Below are positions 9,459 through 17,094 of a stretch of 64,000 nt of DNA, in pieces (position 1 is the stretch's first letter; each line of letters opens with the position of its first letter). A program made the position numbers and the translations under genes. A model generated the notes under the pieces. That model ran no database searches and had not been told where the DNA came from. It saw only the letters and a list, made by a program, of their open reading frames with translations. This DNA comes from BCD1 sp942492125. Lineage in GTDB: Bacteria; Bacteroidota; Bacteroidia; Chitinophagales; Saprospiraceae. Location of the stretch: contig CALODM010000035.1 of the NCBI GenBank assembly GCA_942492125.1, positions 248,001-312,000 of the forward strand, read 5' to 3'.

Positions 9459-10127
9459 TTAATGCCGGCCATATTGCTGAATTTGATCTGATTCGATTAG
9501 GAGGTCTGAAAACCCGTTGTTTGCAAAAAATATCATCGCTTTCGCAATGGTATCAGCATTGATCGCCCGGTATTTTCGCCAGGGCCCTACCAGTAAAGGC
9601 TGGAACAGACTCATGACTATTACGCCTATTTTTTCGGCTATTCTCGATTCTCCCCGATCACCTGTGATGATGGAAGGTTGGAGGATGTAAGTATGCTGTA
9701 TACCTTCTTTTAAAACCGCATCCTGCATTTCACCTTTGGTTCTGTTGTAAAAAATAGAACTATTCGCATTGGCTCCTATAGCAGAAACGATTAAAAGGGT
9801 AGGGATGTTATTGGCTTTGCACAACTGCGCAGCAGCTACCGGAATACCGTAATCAATTTTGTGATATAATTTTTTATCTGGTGTTTTTTTAGTGGTGGTA
9901 CCGATGCAGCAATATACTTCATCTGCATGGAATTGATCTTTTTGGGATTTCAAATCCAATAAATCACATTGGATGACTTCCAGTTTTGCATGTGTGATAC
10001 CCGGGGATCTTCTGGTGAAGACCTTGATAGATTTATATCGAACATCATCCAGTAGTTTTTTTAACAACAAACTTCCGGTTAACCCGGTTGCTCCCAAAAT
10101 GATGGCTGTTTTGTCCTGTGAATTCAC
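9459..10127 (-). CDS. NAD(P)-binding atypical short-chain dehydrogenase, HTATIP2-like
   Basis: A 222-residue Rossmann protein with the glycine-rich motif GATGLTG at residues 12-18. The later motifs YCCIGTTTKK, VSAIGANANS and YNRTKGE fit the HTATIP2/TIP30-like atypical SDR group, which lacks a standard C-terminal substrate domain. Such proteins bind NADPH; their bacterial substrates are mostly unknown. It is the last gene on the left before the tRNA-Arg-linked island, and its start is about 100 bp from the putative ancestral tRNA terminator. Confidence 0.75.
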   Translation of the reverse strand: MNSQDKTAIILGATGLTGSLLLKKLLDDVRYKSIKVFTRRSPGITHAKLEVIQCDLLDLKSQKDQFHADEVYCCIGTTTKKTPDKKLYHKIDYGIPVAAAQLCKANNIPTLLIVSAIGANANSSIFYNRTKGEMQDAVLKEGIQHTYILQPSIITGDRGESRIAEKIGVIVMSLFQPLLVGPWRKYRAINADTIAKAMIFFANNGFSDLLIESDQIQQYGRH

Positions 10128-10231
10128 TTTTGTTGTTTTGATAAGTTTGTAAAGGAAAGGTACTAAGAAATTAATTGATTACCTAGTCTTGTAAGCTCTG
10201 ACATAGGTTTGCTGACCTTTGCTGACGTACA

Positions 10232-10266
10232 TAAAAAAAGTCCTTGCACAAAAAGCACAAGGACTT
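10232..10266 (-). terminator. Rho-independent terminator, probably the original tRNA-Arg terminator
   Basis: AAGTCCTTG (10238-10246) and CAAGGACTT (10258-10266) form a stem whose minus-strand 3' side is a run of seven T. No minus-strand gene reads into it now. It directly follows, on the minus strand, the leftmost copy of the tRNA 3' end at 10283, so I infer that it terminated tRNA-Arg before the island was inserted between them. Confidence 0.6.
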
Positions 10267-10282
10267 ACCGAAAAACCGGTCT

Positions 10283-10297
10283 GTGATCCCGCCAGGA
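10283..10297 (-). other. tRNA-Arg 3'-end core repeat, left island boundary (att-like)
   Basis: The 15 bases gtgatcccgccagga equal the 3' end of the tRNA-Arg gene at 25929-25943, read on the + strand. This is what a tRNA-targeting integrase leaves at the far junction of an island. After the core the sequence departs from the tRNA and follows the element-specific sequence shared with 14461 and 22400. Confidence 0.75.
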
Positions 10298-10413
10298 ATA
10301 AAAGGGACTCACATAACCACTTTATTATCAAGTAAATAAATAAGGAAAAGTTTTAAACTTGGAAATATTTAAAACAAAAAATTCGCTTTTGACTTAGGAC
10401 AATTTCTTTAGAG

Positions 10414-10485
10414 GGTGTAAAAAAGTCTGTCTGTTTTAGGTTTAAATTTATGATTTCCCTTTAACAAACAGACTTTTTTTACACC
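10414..10485. mobile_element. MITE-like palindrome
   Basis: GGTGTAAAAAAGTCTGT (10414-10430) is mirrored by ACAGACTTTTTTTACACC (10468-10485), a 17-bp inverted repeat with one extra T, enclosing about 37 bp. The homologous L3 copy near 22515 lacks it apart from one arm-like remnant (TTTTTTTACACC). It is either a small non-autonomous transposon inserted in L1 or a hairpin deleted from L3. Confidence 0.5.
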
Positions 10486-10804
10486 TTCCGAATATTAATT
10501 TGCACCCTCTTTTTTGAACGATTGCTTATACTGAGGTTATCCGCCTTTCTAGTAGTGGTGCTGATATATTCTATTTTGGTTCGCTTTCTGTTTCTACAGA
10601 TTCTGAAACGAATTACTAACAGACTTTGTGCATGGAATCGATTCTATTGACCTAAGTACCTTCAGCTTTACCTCGATAGTTGATTTTACTTTTGTTTAGG
10701 GAAAAGAAAGTAGAAAAAGATCTCTGAAGTTGTTACTTTCTCGATATTCAAATATTGCTTTCATGTTTAAATATTGGCTTATTCACTAGAGAAGAATCTA
10801 TGAA

Positions 10805-10835
10805 TTTGTTTTGTTAGGGGAATATATTAACTTAG
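10805..10835 (+). promoter_or_regulatory. Promoter of lipoprotein leader copy A
   Basis: TTTG (10805-10808), a 19-nt spacer, then TAACTTAG (10828-10835), a near-consensus TTTG-N19-TAnnTTTG Bacteroidota promoter. The same arrangement with the same spacer occurs at 22854-22884. Confidence 0.6.
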
Positions 10836-10861
10836 CGGTGTTTATTCAGTATCCCCCCGGA

Positions 10862-10972
10862 TAGTTTTGGTGAAACAGAACCCCGTTCACTCACCTTAGG
10901 CTAATGCGAATCCTCGCATTCTGCTTTTCCTTTTTGGGGAGTTACTTGTTTTTCACCAAAATATTTTTGCAA
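10862..10972 (+). promoter_or_regulatory. Structured RNA leader, copy A
   Basis: This is the 5' UTR immediately before a lipoprotein ATG. Predicted stems are P1 TTTTGGTGAAA (10865-10875) with TTTCACCAAAA (10951-10961), P2 CCCC (10881-10884) with GGGG (10936-10939), and P3 AATGCGA (10903-10909) with TCGCATT (10914-10920). The unpaired motif TTCACTCACC between P2 and P3 is identical in all three copies. P1 ends 11 nt before the start codon, so it could control ribosome access. I do not recognise it as a known riboswitch family. Confidence 0.65.
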
Positions 10973-11107
10973 ATGAAAAAGTTACACTTTTTTAAAGTAC
11001 CCCTGATTTTATTGCTGTTCATTTTTATGACTAGTTGCTCCAAAGAAACTATTAACCAAAATAATTCCTCTGAAGCTGAGCGATCAGCTAAAGTACAGGG
11101 CTTTTAG
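10973..11107 (+). pseudogene. Truncated lipoprotein gene (5' remnant)
   Basis: The start is set at ATG 10973 (MKKLHFFK...), not at an in-frame ATG at 10904, because 10904 lies in leader stem P3 and 10973 gives a clean lipoprotein signal peptide with lipobox FMTSC. The first 41 or so codons are almost identical to the lipoprotein at 23022. The frame then runs into an unrelated repeat at 11099 and stops after QGF. It is a broken copy left by recombination between island repeats. Confidence 0.85.
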
Positions 11108-11154
11108 TAAGTATGGTATTGGATACTTAGAAAATTAAAGAAGCTCAATCGGGT
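11095..11154 (+). repeat. Cassette right-end repeat, truncated copy R1
   Basis: ACAGGGCTTTTAGTAAGTAT and the following 40 bp match the first 60 bp of the right-end repeats at 14301 and 25769, then diverge after AATCGGGT. Its abrupt junction to the L1 lipoprotein remnant marks an internal deletion of a former cassette. The following stretch 11155-11320 holds only a hairpin, GCACACT (11257-11263) with AGTGTGC (11270-11276), and no supported gene. Confidence 0.8.
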
Positions 11155-11324
11155 ATTCCTGTCCTGGGTGCGAGGTAAATGTTTGGGGAAAGTCTGGTCT
11201 GAAACTCATCTGTGGAGATTGTAATACATTATTTCAAGCTGTTGAGTAAAAAAGGGGCACACTGCATTAAGTGTGCTTCATTTATGTTAAAGTTTCACTT
11301 TTCTCAACAAAATAATTACGGATT

Positions 11325-11361
11325 TTTGGAATTAAAAAAAAAAAAAAAACTGTTAATTTTC
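11325..11361 (+). promoter_or_regulatory. Promoter of leader copy B with A16 tract in the spacer
   Basis: TTTG (11325-11328) and TAATTTTC (11354-11361) align with the promoter of copy A. Here the spacer is 25 nt instead of 19, and 16 of these are a single A run (11334-11349). Sequence from the -7 element onward aligns with copy A (TTAA..., CGG, then AGTATCC), supporting homology. A homopolymer here could change spacer length by slippage. Confidence 0.55.
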
Positions 11362-11390
11362 CGGAGATTACATAGTATCCTCCCGGAAAT

Positions 11391-11505
11391 TATTTGGTGA
11401 AAAGGACTCCTTTCACTCACCCGCAGTCAATACGTGCTCTTGTATCTGACCTCGCATTTATTCTTCTAGGAGTGGTACATATTTATTTCACCAAAAATTC
11501 TAAAA
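11391..11505 (+). promoter_or_regulatory. Structured RNA leader, copy B (divergent)
   Basis: The fold is the same as copy A but the sequence differs. P1 is TTTGGTGAAA (11393-11402) with TTTCACCAAA (11486-11495). P2 is ACTCCT (11406-11411) with AGGAGT (11468-11473), replacing CCCC/GGGG. P3 is ATAC with GTAT (about 11430-11445), replacing ATGCGA/TCGCAT. TTCACTCACC is retained. Paired changes on both sides of P2 and P3 are covariation evidence for the RNA structure. The lipoprotein ATG follows at 11506. Confidence 0.65.
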
Positions 11506-13430
11506 ATGAAAAACGTATTAAAGCTATTCTTAGCGGTCACCGTGATTTTTATTCTTGCCTCATGTCAGAAAGATGATTTAAACCATACAGTAATAACTGA
11601 AGGGGGAGGTAAAATCGAAGTTCCGACAGTTTTATCATTTTCTGACCAGGCCAAAATGCAAGTTGCCAAATGGGTTGCTCATGCCTGCAATGAGAATGAA
11701 CCTTTTAAAAAAATGTTGTTGCAAAGTATTTTAGATATTGAGACAGGAAATCAGATGAATTATTTCTTCTCGACTTTATTAACCGTAGGTGTGAATCAGG
11801 CACTGTAAAAGAAGCTATAATTAGTGCAAATAACTTGTCGGAAGTAGATTTTAATACATTTTTTGGGGAGGTTGAAGCAAGGTTGTATAACTTGGTTTTA
11901 GATGTTCCAGATTTCATTGCTTGGTATTTTCACCCAGAAAAAAGTTTTACAGGAGTAAAGGATAATTTTCATACTTTCCCTTTTGTTTTCTATCCTGATA
12001 TTAAAGCAAAAAACAATCATGGCAAATGGACTGGATTTGGACAAAATGATAAAACTGAACACAATTATTCAGAAGAAGAAGGCTTGGTTCTTCATGAAAT
12101 TGGGGAAAAGGGGATTTACAAAGAAGTTATTCCTATTTTCATCAAACAAGCTGAGTTGAGCTATATACTCTCAACTAACAGTAGAAGTGTCGAAAAAGAA
12201 GCCCTGATTCAAACGTACTTCGGTGATATTATAGCAGAAGGACAAGATTGTATAGAAAATACAATAGATGAGATAGCTACTCCTATTATTTTAGGGGAAA
12301 CATTGTATGACAGGGTAAATTTACTAGAATTAAAAGAAGAGACCATTGAATGCAATCATAAGTTACCTCCAAGAGACCCTTCCTGGCGTAATCCTGAAAT
12401 TTGTGATAACGGAATTGACGACGATGGGGATGGGTTTATAGATGAAGCGGATTGTATTCCTGCGTTTGAAACCAATTGTGGAAATGGGTTAGATGATGAT
12501 GGAGATGGGTTAGTTGATTATGACGATCCTGATTGTGGCTGCAATTGTTATAGAGATTGTGTACAAGATCATGATTATCTTTTCAGACATGCTTTTGATG
12601 ATGTGTTCGGCTATTATGTTGTGACAAGCGAATCCCTTCCTGGAATTGAAAAACTGATTAATCTGAGATATGACATAACCCGAATAGATGCTACGGGGTG
12701 CCCTCCTAATGGCGAGGGCGAATGCCCATTCACAACTGACCATAAAGTTGTTTATGATAAAGCTACTAGATTGCTCTGCGATGATGATGATCTCCACCCA
12801 GAGAATTGGTGGGTAGATCCCATAGATCCAAATGATGTTGACACACATTGTATCTTGGATGGAGAAGCGTGGAGTGCATACCCAACTGGTTTTTTCTACG
12901 GATGGATTAGTGAACAACCATTTTACTCCGATCACTCTTTTACTTTTTCTCTGTTAAATGGGTATGAAGCTGTGCTAGTATGAGCTAACTATTGGGTAAA
13001 AGGTCATGTATATTATTTGCCTGGATCAGGAGATGATTATTTTGAAGATTGGGATGCAAGTATTTACGGTGATAAAATACGGATTGATATAAATGAAGTT
13101 GATTCTGACCAAATTGGAGGGACAGAAGGAACTACAGAAAGCCAAACTGTAACAGCGACAGTAACAGCAAAAATCGGATATAAACAAGAAACGGGTGTAA
13201 GTAGTGACTTTACCTACTCTTTTGCAAATTCAGCAACAAGATCTACTACAAATACTTTTACGGTAACTGCTAAGAATGTAGTGCCCTTATATAATATCGA
13301 TGTCAGATATTGTGATGAGAACAGTATTATTTATCAAGGGAATAGTGTCTTTCCTGGGATACAAGGCTATAATTTTATTGATGAACAAAGTGGTTATTTG
13401 AACTGGTGGGAAGTAATTATTGAAGATTAA
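11506..13430 (+). pseudogene. Surface lipoprotein with calcium-binding-like repeats, broken by a frameshift and a stop
   Basis: It begins MKNVLKLFLAV with lipobox FILASC, so it encoded an outer-membrane or surface lipoprotein of about 640 residues. The frame is lost near 11748-11750. Restoring one A in the AAA run joins ETGK to SDELFLLDF. A TGA at 12981 then interrupts GYEAVLV/ANYWVKG in the same frame, and coding continues to 13430. The middle has two NGxDDDGDGxxD motifs (about 12410-12530), like MopE-type metal-binding repeats. The C-terminus has alternating Thr/Val/Ser strands (TVTATVTAKIGY) that could form a beta-hairpin; a pore-forming role is speculation. It is preceded by leader B. The stop cannot be explained as a homopolymer sequencing error. 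Confidence 0.75.
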
Positions 13431-13444
13431 TACCAATGACTTTA

Positions 13445-13485
13445 CCTCATAGGGAGAGGAATACAATATTCTTCCTATGGGGTAT
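13445..13485 (+). terminator. Stem-loop after the broken lipoprotein gene
   Basis: ACCTCATAGG near 13445 pairs with CCTATGGGGT near 13474-13483, with one G-T pair, and is followed by ATTTT. It lies in the gap before the next lipoprotein gene. Confidence 0.55.
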
Positions 13486-13520
13486 TTTCGAATGGTTTCA
13501 TTAAGTGAAAACAAATACCA

Positions 13521-14177
13521 ATGAAACAGAAATTATTTTATTTATTTGTTATTTTTCTTGGTCTTGTTTCTGGAGCATGTAACGAGGGAAATGTAGACGT
13601 TCCTACTGACCCGGTTGAATTTCTTCCTTATGAAGAAATAAAAACTTCTTTTTCCATTAGTGAAGATAGTTATTCGTTTGAAGAGAATTATTCATTCTGC
13701 GACCAACCGAATAGAGTAGATTTAGAGCTCAGTTATGGTGGTTCGTCTAGCGGTTATTTTTATGTTAGTGGTTTTGGGTATGATTTACCTGAGAATGATG
13801 TATCTGAGATATTGGTTAGGTTTTTTGGAAGAGGGATAGAATCAATTGATTCTCCTGCTCTTGAACTGGAATCAATACTTGATCTACATGAAAATTACCC
13901 TGATCGTTGTTTTGTAAATCTGACTCTTGAATATCGTGGTAAAAGGTATAGTTGTGTTCATTATAAAGTAACGCCTTTTGAAAAAGAGATTAAAGACCCC
14001 GATTCAATTTACGAATATCATTTTTTGGAAGACCCAATGATAATGGAATGTTTTGATAATTGGCCAGTAGCTCCTTTAGAATTTGAGTACGATGGGTTTT
14101 TATATACACATGACCGGCAGGACAGTATTAAGGTTTCTAATTTCAAAAGTTCTTTTTTGATAGTCAAATCATATTGA
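13521..14177 (+). CDS. Lipoprotein of unknown function
   Basis: A 218-residue protein with a lipoprotein signal peptide (MKQKLFYLFVIFLGLVSGAC; lipid-anchored Cys about residue 20). The rest is acidic and rich in Tyr, Phe and Ser, with beta-strand character and no recognised domain. It follows the broken leader-B lipoprotein gene in the same cassette and is ended by a terminator at 14284. It lacks its own copy of the structured leader. Base composition is AT-rich like the other island genes. Confidence 0.7.
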   Translation: MKQKLFYLFVIFLGLVSGACNEGNVDVPTDPVEFLPYEEIKTSFSISEDSYSFEENYSFCDQPNRVDLELSYGGSSSGYFYVSGFGYDLPENDVSEILVRFFGRGIESIDSPALELESILDLHENYPDRCFVNLTLEYRGKRYSCVHYKVTPFEKEIKDPDSIYEYHFLEDPMIMECFDNWPVAPLEFEYDGFLYTHDRQDSIKVSNFKSSFLIVKSY

Positions 14178-14283
14178 CTGGTTAAATTGAAAATTATAAA
14201 TTGAAAGCCCTATATATATGTTTTTTGGTGTGGAATAAAAACCATAATCATACTATATTGAACAAATTATTTTGGGATAGGTG

Positions 14284-14311
14284 AAGCCTTGTCGTTACTG
14301 ACAGGGCTTTT
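14284..14311 (+). terminator. Terminator overlapping the cassette right-end repeat
   Basis: AAGCCTTGTC (14284-14293) pairs with GACAGGGCTT (14300-14309), one G-T pair, followed by TT. Its 3' arm is the first part of the right-end repeat R2. Confidence 0.6.
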
Positions 14312-14460
14312 AGTAAGTATGGTATTAGATACTTAGAAAATTAAAGAAGCTCAATCGGGTGTCTCGAGTACTTGGAATGGGCGTTTCTTTTAACAAGTAA
14401 AGTAACGGGCATCAAAAAAGCCTAAAGCATTGATAGACAATGAATTAGGCTTAAATTTAA
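14301..14460 (+). repeat. Cassette right-end repeat R2
   Basis: About 160 bp nearly identical to 25769-25928. It ends with a minus-strand terminator stem AAGCCTAA (14418-14425) / TTAGGCTT (14445-14452), matching the real tRNA-Arg terminator at 25882-25920, and abuts a tRNA 3'-end core at 14461. Confidence 0.85.
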
Positions 14461-14575
14461 GTGATCCCGCCAGGAATAAAAGGGACTCACATAACCACTG
14501 TATTATCAATGAAATAGACGAGGAAAAGTTTTAAACTTGGAAATAGCTGAAACAAAAAATTTGCTTTTGGCTTAA
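14461..14575 (-). repeat. tRNA 3'-end core (14461-14475) plus cassette left-end repeat L2
   Basis: The core gtgatcccgccagga is followed by about 100 bp that align with the left ends at 10298 and 22415 (ataaaagggactcacataac and onward). Similarity is lost after TTTGGCTTA. This is an internal cassette junction: right-end repeat, core, left-end repeat. Confidence 0.75.
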
Positions 14576-14617
14576 TACCGATTTAGTCATTTAGAAATTT
14601 GCCATAGGAAGAAATCC

Positions 14618-17026
14618 TTGTGGCTAGGCAAGTTATTCCTTATGATCTTCTTTCTGTTAAAATCAACAATCAATTATTCTCAGACTGAAATTATTTGTGG
14701 GACACCCCCACGGAGTGATGCTGAAATGCAAATTATTAAAAATATATCAGATAATGCTGATCAGCAACAAACTGCAAATGCTGGATCAACTCAGTATCAG
14801 ATTCCTATTCATGTCCATATTTTGAAAGATGATAACTTTGTTGAACCTGTAGCATGTAATCGTACCTTAGATAAATTTGCAACGAGGCTAGAAGAAGCAA
14901 ATAACTATTTTACCAACAATATGTCTTTTTTTATTTGCAAGGAGTCTGAAGTAGTAGATGACATTCTATTTGGTTCGACCATAAGCTCCAGTAATATTGC
15001 GGCTTTGAAAGCACAGTCTAATTATGATTTAAATGCTTTAAATGTCTATTTGGTTCCGTCTGCATCTGGTGCCGGGGTTTGGTTTCGACAGGAAGAAGCT
15101 TTGGTGTTATCTACAGGTATGTTAGCAACGACAATTGCACATGAATTAGGCCACGCCTTTGGCCTTGAGCATACTTTTCGTTATACTGTTTATGAAGCCA
15201 ATCCAGTAATTGGTTTGGATGAAGATTGTGTAAGGTTATATCCGGACAATTCATGTACAGATATTTGTATAATTGATTGTTTTACTCTTGGGTGCCCAGA
15301 GGAGGAAATTATCATGGGGGAGTGTACCGGAGATTTTATTCTTGATACAGACGTAGATATTTCCCATATAGATGACGATGATGGAGGAGGTATTGCAACA
15401 GGTTTTTGCATTGACGGTAATATTCCCTGTATTGTGGAAATAGATGGAGTTGATCAATATTATTATTTGCCTTATAACAATTTAATGTCTTATTTTCCTG
15501 ATATTGATCATTTTACAGCAGGACAATTAACAAGAATGATGGAAGTCCTGTTGGATAGTGAGAATGGTATGTATCATCTTGTTAATCCTGCAAATATGCC
15601 AAATTGCGATAACATTGAAATAGACCCAGATTTTTCTTTATTGGTTGATCATGGCAAAGTTGAAAGAATAAAAGTTGATACAGATGGTAATGTTTTTAAT
15701 GATCCATTAGAAGGGAAAAAACTTAAAGGAATTAATTTTAACAATGATGACAATTTCCCTTTTTCTCCAACGGATTCAGATGGAAACTATGAACTTGGTG
15801 ATGTTTATGTGTGTGATGTAGTTACAGATATTGTTAGTGCTCCGGAAAATACATCAGGAAATTTTTCCCCACTTAATGGAGTGACTACGTATGATATGAT
15901 TAAAATTTTGAGACACAATTTGGGTATTGAACCATTTAATAACTCATACAGTAAAATTGCTGCAGATGTTAATTACAGTGGACATATTTCCATTGCTGAC
16001 ATGATTAAAATAAGAAAGTTGATACTTGGAATAGATGAATCGGAAGATTTTTCTCCAGTTCCATCATGGAGGTTGTTACCTCGATATGCATTAGATGATC
16101 AATGGGGGTTTGCTCAAAATTTTCACTTAGATCCATTTTCTGATTATACAACATGGACTGTAAATAATGAAAATAGGAAGTATAAACCTGAATCAGGACA
16201 AAAAAGTTATTTAGAAGAGTTATCAATTAATGTTAGTTCGGAAGATGCTAATAATATCCAAAATTGGTCTTTTTATGCGATAAAAACGGGTGATGTAAAC
16301 TTTAGTGCTATGTCCTTGGATGAGGAGGGGCCGGAACCACTCTTTGGACAAATAGCTTCTTCACCCCATTCATGTATTCAGGCTGGAGCTAAGTTTGGAC
16401 TTAAGTTTATAACATCTGGGCTTAATTGGCAGGATAATGAAGGTTATCAAATTGATCTTCAAATAATGGGGAATAAAGCTGAAATTTCAGGTATTGGTGC
16501 TGGAGATTTATCCTGGTTTTCTTTAGATAATTTCAATAAGGTAACAATTGCATCTGGCGACATACGAACTTTGTGGTATTCAAGAGATGGATTGCCTGAA
16601 GATTTAATAGGAAAAACATTATTTGTATTTGATATGGTTAGCAATGAGGAAATTTGTGATATAGCAAGTATTTTTGAAATTGACAACTCAAGGTTTAATA
16701 GTGAAATATATGACGACCAGGGTAATACTTTTGGAATTGAACTACAACTTGAGGTCCTTCAGGAAGATCGTAAACACACTTTGAACAATGTTTATCCAAA
16801 CACTTATTCAAATCAAGTGAGTTTTGATTTTAAGCTTGATAATCCTGAAGTGGTAAATATACGGTTATGGGATCAAAATGGAAATATTCTGGAAGTTGAG
16901 GATTCATTTCAGCAAGGTAATAGTGTGTTTGTTATTGATAATACGAACAATTTACAACAAGGAGCCATTTATTATCGTATATTGTTAGGGACTGAAGAGC
17001 ACACTGGAAATTTGATTAAATTATAA
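14618..17026 (+). CDS. Secreted zinc metallopeptidase with dockerin-like domain and T9SS sorting domain
   Basis: An 802-residue exported protein. The TTG at 14618 keeps a Lys before the hydrophobic signal core; an ATG at 14642 would give a shorter one. The zinc site HELGHAFGLEH (residues 175-185) is a HExxHxxGxxH metzincin motif, with a Met-turn-like NLMSYF further on, as in M43/pappalysin-type peptidases. Around residues 415-475 are two dockerin-like repeats (TTYDMIKILRHNLGI and DVNYSGHISIADMIKIRKL), which normally bind cohesins. The C-terminus (last ~80 residues, YPNTYSNQVSFDF...) is a type A T9SS signal. Expected location is the cell surface or outside. It is island cargo with no transposition genes next to it. 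Confidence 0.85.
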   Translation: MWLGKLFLMIFFLLKSTINYSQTEIICGTPPRSDAEMQIIKNISDNADQQQTANAGSTQYQIPIHVHILKDDNFVEPVACNRTLDKFATRLEEANNYFTNNMSFFICKESEVVDDILFGSTISSSNIAALKAQSNYDLNALNVYLVPSASGAGVWFRQEEALVLSTGMLATTIAHELGHAFGLEHTFRYTVYEANPVIGLDEDCVRLYPDNSCTDICIIDCFTLGCPEEEIIMGECTGDFILDTDVDISHIDDDDGGGIATGFCIDGNIPCIVEIDGVDQYYYLPYNNLMSYFPDIDHFTAGQLTRMMEVLLDSENGMYHLVNPANMPNCDNIEIDPDFSLLVDHGKVERIKVDTDGNVFNDPLEGKKLKGINFNNDDNFPFSPTDSDGNYELGDVYVCDVVTDIVSAPENTSGNFSPLNGVTTYDMIKILRHNLGIEPFNNSYSKIAADVNYSGHISIADMIKIRKLILGIDESEDFSPVPSWRLLPRYALDDQWGFAQNFHLDPFSDYTTWTVNNENRKYKPESGQKSYLEELSINVSSEDANNIQNWSFYAIKTGDVNFSAMSLDEEGPEPLFGQIASSPHSCIQAGAKFGLKFITSGLNWQDNEGYQIDLQIMGNKAEISGIGAGDLSWFSLDNFNKVTIASGDIRTLWYSRDGLPEDLIGKTLFVFDMVSNEEICDIASIFEIDNSRFNSEIYDDQGNTFGIELQLEVLQEDRKHTLNNVYPNTYSNQVSFDFKLDNPEVVNIRLWDQNGNILEVEDSFQQGNSVFVIDNTNNLQQGAIYYRILLGTEEHTGNLIKL

Positions 17027-17040
17027 AATTTTTCATACTA

Positions 17041-17080
17041 AAAAGAGTTGTGGGATATTTTGTTTCCCGCAACTCTTTTT
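17041..17080 (+). terminator. Rho-independent terminator
   Basis: AAAAGAGTTGTGGGA (17041-17055) pairs with TCCCGCAACTCTTTT (17065-17079) with one G-T pair, followed by T. It can work in both directions. Confidence 0.8.
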
Positions 17081-17094
17081 GAATACCCTGTTCC

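Larger units (their letters stand above)
10283..11099 (+). repeat. Long direct repeat, left-end copy L1 (matches 22400-23151)
   Basis: From the tRNA core through a long non-coding stretch, promoter, structured leader and the first codons of a lipoprotein gene, this segment is nearly identical to 22400-23151. Differences are scattered substitutions plus a roughly 72-bp palindrome present only here (10414-10485). Homology stops within the codon after the shared SAKVQ, where L1 joins a different repeat. The non-coding part, 10298-10804, contains no ORF I would support. It can form AGAAAGTA/TACTTTCT and other weak hairpins. Confidence 0.9.

Noticed and set aside
10904..10972. In-frame ATG at 10904 (and 22953) as the lipoprotein start
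   Set aside because: It lies in leader stem P3, which is not conserved as coding sequence in copy B. The ATG at 10973/23022 gives a normal lipoprotein signal peptide.
12981..12983. UGA recoding, such as selenocysteine, in the broken lipoprotein
   Set aside because: No SECIS-like hairpin was evident, the same gene also has a frameshift, and the product type is not a redox enzyme; decay explains both.
13100..13300. Pore-forming toxin beta-hairpin in the C-terminal part of the broken lipoprotein
   Set aside because: Alternating Thr/Val/Ser strands are suggestive, but such patterns are common in Bacteroidota surface proteins and no other toxin feature is seen.
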